DNA from: Dillenia suffruticosa | Taxonomy: Eukaryota > Streptophyta > Magnoliopsida > Dilleniales > Dilleniaceae | Assembly: GCA_033439265.1 (NCBI GenBank) | Contig: JAVTVX010000012.1 | Location: 37,078,261 to 37,142,260, forward strand | Reading direction: 5' to 3' | Length of the DNA stretch: 64,000 bases | Shown here: positions 33,547 to 45,944 of the stretch, piece by piece | How positions within the stretch are numbered: position 1 is the stretch's first letter | Layout of the letters: the number at the start of each line of letters is the position of its first letter | Program-made: the position numbers and the translations under genes | The notes under the pieces: model-generated | What the model saw: only the letters and a program-made list of their open reading frames with translations | Told to the model about the DNA's origin: nothing | The model's database searches: none

Positions 33547-33681
33547 ATGCAAGACAGTACACTAAAGAATGAGTTGGCGTTGGCCGCCACTGCAAATGAA
33601 GCTCCATTGTTAGGTGTTTCGCAGTGTTTTGCTGCTCAATGGAAGCCGAGAAAAGTTCCAACTCCCAAGGGCAAAAAATGA
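33547..33681 (+). other. Small open frame of 44 codons, unassigned
   Basis: ATG 33547 to TGA 33681 encodes a peptide with a protein-like composition (NELALAATANEAPLLG, then QWKPRKVPTPKGKK). There is no recognised homologue, no supporting splice structure and AT-rich surroundings. It could be a small gene, a terminal exon relic or chance. Confidence 0.2.
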
Positions 33682-34210
33682 AGTTTCTTGGTCATGTGAG
33701 ACGATAAGGACTTTTAATCGAAATAATTAAACAATTCAGGATCTTTAGGATTATATTGTCATTCATCCGAATTCCATGACATAAGATATTATGATCAGCT
33801 AAACCAATATCCACTTCGTCTGATGATTCAATATCCGTATTTTTGTTTGAGATTTGAATTTTATGTATAGAGAAAATATGTATAAGAAGAGTTTTATCTC
33901 TTAACATCCAACTCATCCCGAACAAATTTATTAAGTGTTAATATAATTATTGAATATAGATAATTTATATAAAAATAATCGACGGATTAACCGGAGCCAC
34001 ATTGATTATTACTTATTTTTTACTTTGAAAAACAAATAATGGACCCATTTTATCACAACAATTTAAAAAATGATTAAAATAAAAGAGTTCCCAAACAAGA
34101 AAGGGACAGGACAGAAGATGGTACAAAAGAAAGAATCAAGTTTTTGATCCCCTTGGGACCAACAGTGGCCTGCAAGAGTCCCCAGTATTTGACCCCGGTA
34201 AGGAGATAAC

Positions 34211-34260
34211 GCACCTCCTCTCCCCCGAAGTGACAAATGCACCTCCTCTCCCCCGAAGTG
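34211..34260 (+). repeat. 22-bp perfect direct repeat, period 28
   Basis: GCACCTCCTCTCCCCCGAAG followed by TG occurs at 34211-34232 and again at 34239-34260, separated by ACAAAT. Confidence 0.9.
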
Positions 34261-34482
34261 TCACTGTCACACTATGATTTAAAGACCCCCACCCCCCCAC
34301 GCCACCCCAGCAGTAACTAATAACGGACACCAATGAAGAGCTCCTCTGCAAGTTATATTGCTTCTGCCTTGGTCTATTCTTAAATCTTATCCCTTTGATC
34401 TCCTACTTCAACTCCAAATCAAATGTTATGGGCACAAGTTTATATCTTTTCCAAAGGCCCCGTCTTTATTTTATTTTATTTT

Positions 34483-34487
<5 letters not shown>

Positions 34488-34516
<29 letters not shown>
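34488..34516 (+). repeat. (GA)n microsatellite
   Basis: GA tract of about 13 units, continuing through an imperfect GATA to 34523. No gene is recognised next to it. Confidence 0.9.
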
Positions 34517-34519
<3 letters not shown>

Positions 34520-35360
34520 GAGAAAACCTTCCTGGGAGGCAAAATGCATTTATTTAGAGTGTGGAGCGTGTGCTTCTATATTTGGACGCTTGACATATAT
34601 ATTTTAACTGGTGGAGGAGGATGCTATTGCCAGCAAATTGAAAAACAAAAAATTAGAAAAATAATTTTTAAAAAATTAATTTCTACAACTGTGTTTATCA
34701 CACTAATGCAAAGCACATCATCAATAATTATATCCATGTGAGCTCATTATTATTATTATTTTTTTATTTAAAACTTTTGTCTACGTTCGTGGCACAAGCA
34801 AATGATGGGGGCAAATTATTGAATTAGATTAGCTCCGGTACAAGTACATTTTTTTTCTTTTTCTTTGTTTTTTAATTACTTTTATGTCCAAGCCAACACA
34901 ATCCTTTAAAGCCTTTTTTCCCTCTTTGATTGTCCAATGAAAATTATTTTTAAAAAAAAAAAAAAAATTTATTCATTTTGTATAACGGGGATATATTTTT
35001 ATTTTCATAAAGATTATCATAAATTCTGATTCGGATAATCATCGAGAGTAAATAAAATTATTTAAAAAACTCAAAAATCTAAATTATTAATAGCTTATTT
35101 TAGCTACGATTGAGCAAGCAACTCAAATTTCAATACAACTAATTTAAAAATAAGTTAATTTCAAATTGGGTTTTTTTTCTTTTTTTCTTTTTTTGGCTCT
35201 TGACACTTTAAATGTTTTATAAATCAAGAAAAAAGGGTTTAAAACCTTTTCTTCGGGTGATGTCCAAATCTCATCTCTTTTATTTAAATTCATAACTTTA
35301 CAAATGTAGGAGTTATTATTGTTATCGGATTATTATATACACGAATACATCTGAATAGTC

Positions 35361-35528
35361 AAATTTTTTTAATTGAATGATTGAATACTTTACCCCTTAA
35401 TCAGATCTCTCAAATTTAAACTCGGATAATGGTAAAAAAAATTTGAAAAAATTAATCTTAAAAATAGATCTCATAATATTCGAATCAAATTAATCGGATA
35501 AAAGTTAGATATCGATAGTAAAAAAAAA
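35361..35528 (+). mobile_element. tRNA-like SINE candidate, copy C
   Basis: Same layout as copies A and B: AATTGAATGATTGAATAC (box A-like), CTCAAATTTAAACTCGG (decayed box B), AATGGTAAAAAAAATTTG, then TATTCGAATCAAATTAATCG and an A-rich end. Imperfect target duplications GAATACATCTGAA (35343-35355) and GAATACGTATGAA (35529-35541) flank it, 11 of 13 matching. Confidence 0.55.
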
Positions 35529-35782
35529 GAATACGTATGAACAAAAATGTTAGAATTTTTTTAAATTCTAAGTGGTTTTAAATTAATTAAAATATCTTTC
35601 AAATCAAGAAGTTAAATTAATTAAAGTAAACTATCAAATGAATTTAATTTTTTTATAACAGTACTCTATTGAAAAAGACTTGTCCACAGAAAAAAAGGAC
35701 AAAATAAGTACAATAGCAAATTATACTATGGGTGATCTGCGCAAAAGATTTCCCAATGACCAAAATCAAATCCCGCCAACTT

Positions 35783-36176
35783 AATGGGCCCACTTAATGA
35801 AAAGCCCAATAATAGCCCACCGCAAACAGGCCATGCATCAGCTCTTGTGAAATCAATTGGGGAGAGAGAGAGAGGGAGAGGGAAGAGACACCTCCGTAAA
35901 CCCCCCCTTCTCCAAGGTTTCAGCTTTCCCAAGATCTCTCTCTTCTCTCACCCCTTGCGCTTTACTTCCTCCATTCATTTTTCCCCAGATAAAAATTACC
36001 TAACCTAAGCTAAGAAAATTCGCCTCTTTTTTCTTTTCTCTCCAACAATTGGGTTCTTCTGAGATACCCATTTTCGGGGATTCTCAGATTTCTTGTAAAT
36101 TTTGTCGGTCGATCTTATCTGAGATCAAACCCAGAAGAGAAGAGGCGGATTTTGCTTTTTCAATCTGGACAATCTG
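35783..36176 (+). promoter_or_regulatory. RABA5a proximal promoter and 5' UTR exon
   Basis: TGGGCC at about 35785 and nearby GCCCA cores (35800-35820) are site II-like elements. A GA-rich and then CT-rich leader follows. A donor (CTG|GTAC) at 36176/36177 matches an acceptor TTCTACAG ending at 38467, 97 bp before the start codon, giving a 5'-UTR intron of about 2.3 kb. Extra UTR exons within it cannot be excluded. The transcript start is not visible. Confidence 0.5.
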
Positions 36177-38564
36177 GTACTTTTTTGGTGTTTTTTGAAA
36201 TGTAACACATTTACATACATTTATATATTTGGGAGTAAAAGAATTTGTTTGTTTTTGGGGTTTTTGATTTATTGTTGTTTTTTTTGTTATTATCTGTGTT
36301 TGAACAGATGCGGGTGTCTATTTGTTTCTCGTAATTTGGACAAATTAAGGTAGTCTTATATGTATGCATTTATATTATCATCGGCTTAATTTTATTTTTT
36401 ATTTTTTATTTTTTATTTTTTATTTTTTAAAGATTTGGTTTGGCGACAATGTTGAAAATTGGGTGTGTGCGCAATTAATAGTCCTGGTGAACTGTGTGGA
36501 TGGCTCTTTAATGTTGGGGAAAAACGTACGGCTAAATTTCTCTATTGGTTGATATGGTTACTCGGACTACTCTGGTTTTTCAGAGATAAGGTTATCCACT
36601 TTTATGTAACTTGATTGATGATTTAAGAATCATGTGTTATTGTCCCCGAACTAGACAAAGATAACTATCGTCACAGTTAGGAATTTTGTTCAGGACAATG
36701 TGATTGCGTGATGCCAAAATTTGACATTGGCCCATTTGGAGAAACTCACTGGAGATAAAAGGACACTATTTGGAAATTGGATGGAAGAGAATGCTCATGG
36801 CGTAGAACCTGGTGTTTTTTTGTCTTGTGGGAAATTTTCATGGGCTTAGTTGTTGAGTAAAAGACAATCCTGAAAAATTGTGCCGAATAAAACTCGTTAG
36901 ATGGGCACTTTGCCGCAAGACTCAAGAAATTTATTATGAGGAAAATCCTCAACTAATAAAATTTCTTTTGAACGAGGATCATTTGTATGCATGGCTTTAA
37001 CAATTAAATTTAGTAAAATAGGGGAATGATGAGGAAAATTATGCAGAGAAGATGATAGGCATGCTAGGTTTGCATTGTGGGACAGATGTCCCAACTCCTC
37101 GGGAGATGTTTTCCAAAACCTCTATTGAGCTGCAAAGCTCTGCTAATTTTTCACCATACCCAAAGCCGAAATTTAAGGTTTTTTACAGAAAAATTTTAGT
37201 TTTGCCTGAAACGATAGACGTTCCATAATAAATTCGTTTTGCCCTGGTTGACATATGCTACAAGTGCCTCTGACAAAATAGAGGCTTGTAGTGGAATGTT
37301 CTTTTTTTTCCCCCCAAACCCCTCTTGAGCACTTTTTGATCCATTTGTTTTGCCCTTGTAGTTTTTCATTATGGAGTAAATTTGATGTTCTTTTGAATCT
37401 AATTCTTAGTTTTTGCAAACTTCGAGTTATGCAATCAGGGTGGATTTTTATCTTTTCACTGTTTACGTTTAGGTTTTATGTGTACCGTTCAGCTTATTTT
37501 TTTAGCTCTCTTGCTATATTTCTTTTTATGATTCAGTTTGATTTATTTTTCAGGGGGAGCTTAGAGGTGATAACAGAGCAAAGAGGGGAGCAGCGCGAAA
37601 TTGATGTCTAGAGACAGTGCTGCAATCTGAGCTATACACCAACTTTATTTTTTTGGCTTGAAGGTTTTAGAGTGTCAAAGAGGGTTAGTTTTCCTAGAAC
37701 AATGTAGTTATGCAGTTTCTGCTCTTCGATGTGCTTGCAACAAACTCAAAATCAGAGGTAAATACAAATGGTACAGCATGCCAGAATTTGGTAATAGATT
37801 AAGCATGAGCTGAGCTGACCCATTCTTCTTCCAAATCAATTGGGTTAATTCTAGGTGTCCTCGCTTGCCTTTGAACGTAACTGATGGTCTTTTGTACATA
37901 TGGTATTTGGACTTATTTGGCCCAAATCTCTGGTTGAACCATCTTTACTTCTGCCTCAATTTTGTTTACATGCGTCGCAAATTTGAAGAGACAAGATTTT
38001 TCTTCCCATACCTTTTAGTAGGCTAAATTTTACATTTTTTTTCCCTGACATTTTTTCCCTTTAACTATCAATCTTAGTTACACTAATGAGTAGCAATTTT
38101 GTGTGGATTTATTTGTCTTTTTCAAAATGATCTGGACACCCCTTTCAGGCTTTATGTGGCCCCTACTTAAAAGGGGAAATTTCACTTGGTTAAACCCTAG
38201 AAGAAGATATTATGTTGTTTAGAGGATCTGTATTCTGATGCTTTCTTGATACCGCAGTTACATCTGACTTGAGCTTTTGGCTTATCCCTACTCTTTCCTT
38301 TCTCAAATCACACTATGCTTCTGCTTCTAAAGAATGGGCATTTTCTTGGATATGTTATATGCTGCACCTTTTGTCCTTTTATTGCTGCCCTGCATTAGAA
38401 GTTATCTCTTTATGCTTTATTATTTTTATTAACATTCTTTCTGATTGATTTTTCTAATCTTCTACAGGGAAGAGCTGGATTTTAGTAGTAAACAGACCAA
38501 TTATCAGGAACCTCTGTATCATAGTGTTATGAGTCTATAGACTGGGAATCGTACTGGTTTGAAG

Positions 38565-39052
38565 ATGGCATTCTACTCCGAAGAGGAGCAGACCGAGGAT
38601 TATCTTTTCAAAATTGTTTTGATTGGTGATTCAGCTGTTGGGAAGTCAAATTTGTTAGCTAGATTTGCAAGAGATGAGTTCTATCCTAATTCGAAATCCA
38701 CAATAGGAGTAGAGTTTCAAACTCAGAAGATGGATATCAATGGTAAGGAAGTCAAAGCACAGATCTGGGACACTGCTGGTCAGGAACGGTTCAGGGCTGT
38801 TACGTCTGCATATTACAGAGGTGCTGTAGGAGCTCTTCTTGTGTATGATATCAGCAGGCGTCAGACATTTGAGAGCATTGGCAGATGGCTTAATGAACTA
38901 CACAGTGAGTACCATGACTCCCACTCGTTCCTTTTTATCTCCTGCGTCCCTATGCTGTAGAGCAATTTCATTTTATTTATCTTCTGAAACATATCATCGA
39001 GTGGATTAAGTATGTTTGTACATGTCAATTTTCAACTGCAATAAAGGAAGAG

Positions 39053-39088
<36 letters not shown>

Positions 39089-39654
39089 GTGCATACTGAT
39101 GAGACTATTGGAATGCTAGTATGCATTTTTAAGCAAATTTGACACCGAAATAAGTTGTTTATATGCAAAAATTACACCAAATCTTATAATGAAACGGCAT
39201 GAAACTAGTTAACTATGCCCATTATTGCTTTTCGACAGACCTTATATTTTAAGTTGAGGTACGATTGATCTTACTTTTTTTTGGACTCCTCATGTGATAA
39301 GCTTTTTACTTTTGTGGTTGTTGAGCAGCACATTCCGACATGAATGTGGTTACCATTCTTGTTGGAAACAAATCAGATCTCAAGGATGCCAGGGAAGTAA
39401 CTACAGCTGAAGGAAAGGATTTGGCCGAGGCACAGGGTTTGTTTTTCATGGAAACCTCGGCTCTGGATTCCTCCAATGTCACTGCTGCCTTCCAAACAGT
39501 CGTAAAAGAGATATACAATATATTAAGCCGGAAAGTTATCCAGTCGCAAGAGTTAAAGAAACTGGATCTGGGGGCTGGGAAGACTGTGGTTATACAAGAA
39601 GGGAATCAAGAGGCAGATGCACAGACTAAAAAGGGTTGCTGTTCAACATCATAG
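38565..39654 (+). CDS. RABA5A: Rab GTPase RABA5a (Rab11 class)
   Basis: There are two exons, 38565-38904 and 39329-39654, split in the codon A|CA within LHTHSDM, giving 221 aa. Start ATG 38565 ([18 protein letters not shown]). The GTP-binding motifs are all present: GDSAVGKS (residues 21-28), switch region STIGVEF, WDTAGQE, NKSD and ETSA. The C-terminus KKGCCSTS carries the two cysteines for geranylgeranylation. The N-terminal MAFYSE and the core agree closely with the Arabidopsis RABA5a protein as I recall it. RABA (Rab11) GTPases act in trans-Golgi/recycling endosome traffic and in cell plate and wall delivery. The single intron within the switch/helix region is usual for the family. It looks intact. 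Confidence 0.95.
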
Positions 39655-40687
39655 TACTGAACAATGTCTCGTAGACTTGCTACATTCAATATTCTGCTTG
39701 ATCTACCTAGTCTGAATTTTCCTGTCACAAGCTCTGTGTTTCTTCTTCCCAGTGTTCTTCACTGTGATGCTCAAGTGGAAATGTTGATTTTATTGACACT
39801 TCTTTCCCTTCTCTTGGGAGTGGAGAGGTTGGAATTAGATGGAAATGACTTTGAAGAGAGAGAATGAGAGATAGAGAGAGAGCAAAATGCCATAGTTTAG
39901 TGGCCTTTTGAAGGCGATCAACATTTTTTGACTGTCCGAAACTGTTCAACAATACCGGGATATCAGTTTAGGCAACCAGGTGAGACTAAACCTCTGAACT
40001 ACTATGAACATATTATTAGTGTTCTATAAAGGTTGGGGACACCAATTAATACTTTCTTCCAATGATACCTTGTAAACAATTTTCATGGCTTCTTATGGTC
40101 TTCTGAATAAGGCGAGAGACTAAAGTGTCAAAAAGGGGGACACAAAATTACATTGGATAAAGAAATATAATAAAAGTTCAAGTTCAATACTTTCACAAGG
40201 TTTATTTATAGTGTCATGCGTCATTAAATTCTATAATGGGTCAAATTTATTTTGATTCAAATCGTCACCTCAATGAATAAAGTTTATTATTTGTGTTGAC
40301 AGTCCAAGGTTGGAGTGCTGCTTCGGTCTTCATTTCTCGAGCCAACATCAATTGTTTCATGCGATTCAAAATTTAGCTTAATATTAACCATAGCTATAAT
40401 TGACAAATTAGTATTTGTTATGGTGTACTTATTTTTCCTCTTAAAATTTATTTTCTTTTAATACTTGACTATCGTTATTCTAAAGTTTAATTAATCCAGT
40501 TTGAATATTTGAAGTTTAATCGAGGGGTTAGCTCTCATAATACTTATTTTTTTATTTTTAAAATTTAAATTTAAATTTTTAATTAAAAAAATTTAATATC
40601 ATATCATTAGACTTATTTGTGATTGATATTACGATGATTTGTCTTCAAAGAGATAATCTAATGGTCATAACTTCTCTCCTTTAACCT
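39655..40687. other. RABA5a 3' UTR and spacer
   Basis: The first few hundred bases are likely the 3' UTR of RABA5a. The rest is AT-rich. The region 40480-40600 contains AT-rich blocks reminiscent of the minus strand of the SINE-like family (TTTAATCGAGG, TTAATCCAG). No gene recognised. Confidence 0.5.
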
Positions 40688-41460
40688 GGATCAAGAGAAA
40701 GAAAGAGAGATTAGGGGGAGAAGATAGAGAGAGGAAGAGAATACAAGGGAGAGAGGAAGAGAATGCAATGGAGAGAGAAATTTCAATACAACTTCAATAT
40801 ATCCTATTACATGTTTTTGATGATACTATTTATATTAATTCTACTAATCAAACTTGTTAACTACTAACTAATCTAACAATCACAATTAATCACTAACTAT
40901 TCCTATTAACTACTAACCCTATAGTTAGTAGTTGTTACAATATTTCTCTCATTTGAAGACATCCTTGTCCTCAAGGATGGAAAATCAAGAATTAAGATTT
41001 GAATCTATAAATTTTGTACCAACACTTGTATTTGTGTTGAAGAATAAGATGATGAAAACGAACAATGAGTGTAACTTGAATTGCAATGAGAAAAATGAGA
41101 GAAAAATAGAGATGAAAAAGTTTGAAAAAAGTTTTCTTGAACTTATTTTTGATGAAGAATTTTGTTCGATAAACACCTGAAATTCAATCTTTGAAGGAAT
41201 TAGCAAGAATCCACCATCAACAACTTTTTTCTTGGACATGCAAGACCCTTGTTCTTCCATGAGTTTTGATATTGCTTCATTTGTCATTTGATTTGTTTCA
41301 TTACTTTCCAATTTGTTTTTATTTTCTTGCTCTCTTTTCATCAAAATATTGATATTTTCATCGATACCAAGCATGTTCAATAAAATATTGAATTTGTCAT
41401 CAAAACTGGCTATAAAAGTGTCTAATTTTCGATCTTGTTCATCCATTTTCTTATCAACAT
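40688..41460 (-). mobile_element. LTR retrotransposon remnant (partial LTR plus internal piece)
   Basis: On the minus strand the LTR begins at 40939 (TGTAACAACTACTAACTATA) and is truncated near 40688. Its sequence matches the solo LTR at 58380-58672. Directly upstream (minus strand) is a purine-rich ATGAGAGAAATAT, which would be the polypurine tract of a minus-strand element. The string CATCCTTGAGGACAAGGATG lies before it, as near the ends of many plant gypsy polyproteins. The open frame 41446-40985 (MDEQDRKLDTFIASFDDKF) may be a gag-like relic. The superfamily is inferred. Confidence 0.6.
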
Positions 41461-42165
41461 GTGAATGAAATTCTTATATTTTAATTTCTTGCATTTTGAG
41501 GTGTTAATCCAAGACTTCGTATAAAACTTCTTTAATGACTTCATATCCAATTTTTTTAATTATTTTTCAATACTAACTAAGGATTCGTATACTCTTATAC
41601 TAATTTATCATGAACTAATTATTACGATGAATTTTATTTTTTGGGCCAAGTGAAAGAGAGAATCTAATATTGCTCAAGTTGAATGGTTAGCCTATGGAAA
41701 TTTACGTTTGGGGACCTTTTGGGTACACACAAAAATTGGACCGCATCACGTTGGTCCAATCCAAGTTCGGAGTCCAAGAGCGTGGGAAGCGCATTGCGCA
41801 CCGTGGCGCATTTGTAGTGAAAAGACACGAAACACATTTATTTTTTATTTTATTTTATTTTTTGCTCAACCGAATTTCGTGGCGGCTTTCACTTCACTTG
41901 TTCCTTTCATGTCCTCTCTTTCTCTCTCCTCTCTCTCTCAATTCAATTTAAAACCCATCTCTCTCATAATCTTCCCTGATCTTTGGGCATCATCCAAATT
42001 TCCCCATAACAAAAAAAGCCCTATCAATTTTAATCTCTCTCTCTCCCCGTTCTGAGGTAAAATTTTCCTTTCATTTTTTAATCTGGGTTTTTAACATGGT
42101 TCAAAATTTTTATTTTTATTTGATTTTACTCGATGGGTATTTTCTAGGATTATAAAGATTTTCTC
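41461..42165 (+). promoter_or_regulatory. Yippee-like gene promoter and 5' UTR with intron
   Basis: A CT-rich leader (about 41920-42050) ends at donor GAG|GTAAAA (42056/42057). The acceptor TTTCTAG ends at 42147, leaving 18 nt of UTR before the ATG at 42166. The intron would be 91 bp. The upstream 300 bp is AT-rich with no other gene. Confidence 0.5.
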
Positions 42166-43830
42166 ATGGGACGATTATTCATAGAATCGGTTCGGGGTCC
42201 TAAAGTTTTCAAATGTAAGTGTTGCAAAGTCGATTCTGCGTCCCATGATGACATCATTTCTAAGGATTTTCAGGGTCGTTTTGGCAGAGCTTATCTCTTC
42301 AAAAATGTGTGAGTTCCCCCCTCCCCCGCAAAAAAAATATTATATTATTTTGATTTTTATTTATCTTCAAATTTGTGACTTTCAATCTGTTAATTAGTAC
42401 CCTTTTGTGAATTGTTTGATTATTATTATTATTATTATTTTAAATGTTGTTCTTAGTATAAAATTTCTAGCATAGGATGTTCTTGTCACTCTATGTTTTA
42501 TGATTTCTCTATGATGCTGATAATCTTGGTGTTTGGATTTTTTCAGGGTAAACATATGTCTAGGGCCTAGTGAAGAGCGGGAACTTTTAAGTGGATGGCA
42601 TACTGTAAATGACATATATTGCAGCTCTTGCCAGCAAATTCTTGGCTGGAGATATGTAAGTTTTCGGTACAAGATTTTATATGTTATGCTCATACGTTGG
42701 TTGGGACTTGAAAAGCGATATGCACATGGCTAGCCCATAAAATGCAACTCTTTTTTTGTGTGTGTGTGTGTGTGTGTGTGTGAGATTTATCCTAAGTATT
42801 CTTGATGCACCATCTCCATAAAGCAAACAAACTGTTCACAGCTCAGACCCTTAATGTCTGTTCTATCATAACGGATATTCAAGAGTCTTGATTCTTTTAT
42901 ACTCAGATGCAAAATCAAAAATTTATATCTAGGGATACAACCTATATTATAGGTTATAATTTCAAGGAGGGCTTATAATCTTTAAAGGGGCAAACAATAT
43001 TTGAGCTATAATTTCTGAAATTATATACATAAATTTTTTGTTGAAATTTCTGGCCCCGTGCCCCAAGGGGGGCTGCTCCCTTCTCCCCTGCTTATACTTC
43101 ATTCCATACTCTTCGGAATCGATGTTTAGTTGTAGTTATCACTTGTAAGAACCAATGTGATTTCCACAAGCTCTCGTATGGACATTACATTCTCATTCTG
43201 TGATGCGCAATCATAGTAGCATTGCTGTGAACATTTATATAGGTTGGATATCTTCTTGCTTATTTAACAAGTGCAAGGAAATCCAGGAACCCTGCTTAGT
43301 GTGATTGCCTCATATTCATTTGTTATTCGAGTGTAAACATGGAAGATCTGGGTTACCAAAATATCTTTTGTTTAATATAAGGAAGGTGCAGCAGAAAGAA
43401 TGCCATCTTTGATGATTATCTAGTTTCATCACCGCCTGATGGTCATTAAAAAAAAAAAAAGAAAAAGGAGAAGAGATCTGCGCCTTTATGAGGTTATAAA
43501 TTCAATTTTTATGACCTGCATCTGTTTATTTAGAAGCTATGCATATGGAGAAATCCTTTCCTCATTATCCTTTGCATATTATTGGTGGCTGACTTGGATG
43601 GAGTTGCCATTTTATTTGCTTTGAAATTTGTCTCGAGTTCTCCGAGTAGGCATTGTTCTCTTTGGCTATCATACAATTAACTCGATTTATCCATACAAAT
43701 ATGCTGATCGCCTTGATTCTCATAGACTTAACCATTATGATTGCAGGAGAAGGCTCATGAGGAAACTGAAAAGTACAAGGAAGGATTGTACATCCTTGAG
43801 AAAGAGCGTATGTTAAAGGAAGGTTGGTAA
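42166..43830 (+). CDS. Yippee-like zinc-binding protein
   Basis: There are three exons, 42166-42308, 42547-42655 and 43747-43830 (TAA), with GT..AG junctions and matching phases, giving 111 aa. The start is MGRLFIESVRGPKVF. Two CxxC pairs bind one zinc: C17/C20 (KCKCCK) and the pair in IYCSSCQQ. The conserved core GRAYLFKNVVNICLGPSEER, LLSGWHTVNDIYC and GWRYEKAHEETEKYKEG matches the Yippee fold, related to the MSS4/CULT-type beta-tent. Animal YPEL proteins localise to centrosome and nucleolus; the plant function is poorly known. The final exon is short, as in Arabidopsis relatives. No defect is seen. Confidence 0.93.
42758..42783 (+). repeat. (GT)n microsatellite in Yippee intron 2
   Basis: About 13 GT units, 100 bp after the exon 2 donor. 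A (CA)n tract of similar size lies at 45047-45070. Confidence 0.92.
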
Positions 43831-44703
43831 TGCTTTGCAAACAGAACACAGTCTGTGAAAAAGTAGAATAATAAAGACTATCTGCAACTTCCACAGTGGG
43901 CTTTTATGCATACAATATGCCCAACTTTGAGGTCGAATACATCGTTTACCGGGTCTGTGTAATGAACTTCTGGGAAAATTCTAAGTTGGGTATTGGTAAT
44001 GTGATTTGGTTTTGTTTATTTCCAAATTTCTTTTTCATATCAAATATCGGAATTTGCATATGTTGGATGCTTCCATGTTTATGAGGAGAGGGTGGAGGAT
44101 GGTGGAATTGGCTCTTTACAAGAGGACATTATTGTCCGCTGATGGATGAGAGATTCCGCATTGCAGCTTTCAAAGGGAAGTGAATTTCCATTACTGCATA
44201 AATTTTCTGTGCTGTTTAAGAGCAGCCAGGCCGGCATAGGAATTTGAACAAGTTGTGAGTTGGCAACTTGATTTTGCCAAAGGCCTAGTACCTGAAGTTG
44301 AACCTTTTCTTTTTCCCTTTTTGTGGTATAAGGCATTTGAAAAAAAATATTGAAAATGAACTGTTCCATGTTTGATGGCACGACTAATTCAGTGGTCATC
44401 AGCGATAACAAACATTGAGAGAGGGGGGGGGGGGGAGAGAGAGAGAGAGAGACAATACTCTTCTGGTGATGGAGAAAGACAAATGTCTAATTTATAATTG
44501 TCAACAAAGAAATTCTATTAGATGAAGAATGAGACTTTTTTAAAATCTCATGTTAATGCCATGTCATTTGTAACCGTTGAAATGCTATTCTAGTCACAAT
44601 TTTTTGTGCGACGAACAGGTATTAATACCCTCCCGAAAAATGAATAACAAACTCCAAGGATAAAAAACTCTTAGAGGTGGAAAAAGATGTCTGGTTTATA
44701 TTG

Positions 44704-44758
<55 letters not shown>

Positions 44759-44851
44759 AGCGAGCAGTTTAGATCACACATAGCTAGGTGCTGGATTTCT
44801 AGATGAATGAAAGGAATGTGCCAAAACCAACCTTCAGATGAGGGAAACGAG

Positions 44852-44922
<71 letters not shown>

Positions 44923-45944
44923 CCCCCCAGGCACCAAGTGATCTTCCGACTTTTGGCAATACAAATCATTAAACTATGTTGAAAGTGATGTAAAATGCTT
45001 AGCCAGCGGTGATGCAAATTTGGATAAGTCTGGAATTGACCACACAACACACACACACACACACACACACTAATGAACTTGACATGGGCTTATATTCTGC
45101 CTTTTGTTGCCTCTTATGAATATGACCTGCAACAAATCCCACTGAAGCCTCCAACCATGGCTATGGAGAACAGGTCAATCACACTCTCCACAAACTTAAG
45201 CCAAATGGCGTTGCCACTCATCAAATGTTTTAATGCATATGAGGAATCTTCTTGCATATCCATAATAAGAACAACAAATCAAGCAGTCTTTTAACTTCAT
45301 ATAGGATGAGCAGAGAGATTAAGTTGTCAAAGACTAATGTGGTTCACATCTCGCAACAAATCACCAAATACCCTCATGAGCCTGAATTTGGTTGAAGCAA
45401 ACTAACATGGGGTAGTAGGCACAAAGAGAAAGTAATTTTTTTCCCCCTTTAAAGATTGTCTGGCAAGAAAGAAATAAACCTGAAAATAAGCATCCTTTTG
45501 ATAATGCAGGGAAAAAAAGAAGAGAAAAAACAAGAACATAGAAGAACAAGCAACTTTGCAGTTTTTTCATTTTTTCGGGCAGCAGAGTAATATGAGAAAA
45601 AATATGTCCACTTTATCTTTTGTATCACAGGGTAACCAGAGATGCATGAATGATACATTTAATCTGAGTAACTCCCGCAATCTGATTTTACATCTCACTC
45701 AATCCAAAGAACGAAAACCCTATCTCAAAAATCTCAAGCTCAAACATTACATGAAATCCTTTTAATTGGTATAGGCAAGAAGTTCTTCACAAACATGTGC
45801 TCCAGTTAGCTATAGAAAAACCAAAGTCTCATTTGAAGTAACATATTTCACCGAGGCAAATGTAAGAAATTCACAGACCTCTAACAGATAAATTTGATGT
45901 CTTTTACCTACAACAATCTTCTCTGAACTGATTGATAATATTTC
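43831..45944. other. Spacer with two long (GA)n tracts
   Basis: The Yippee 3' UTR occupies the start. GA tracts lie at 44438-44452, 44705-44756 and 44855-44919, and a CA tract at 45047-45070. The two longest GA tracts are about 100 bp apart in the same orientation. The hnRNP-like gene's 3' UTR (minus) must lie at the right edge. No further gene was recognised, and the two genes converge here. Confidence 0.6.

Noticed and set aside
40985..41446. 153-codon minus-strand frame as an independent gene
   Set aside because: It abuts a truncated LTR and a polypurine-like run, so I treat it as a retrotransposon relic. No cellular family is recognised.
44671..45068. Two overlapping minus-strand frames of 89-97 codons
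   Set aside because: They consist mainly of Leu-Ser repeats from GA tracts, with no domain or splice support.
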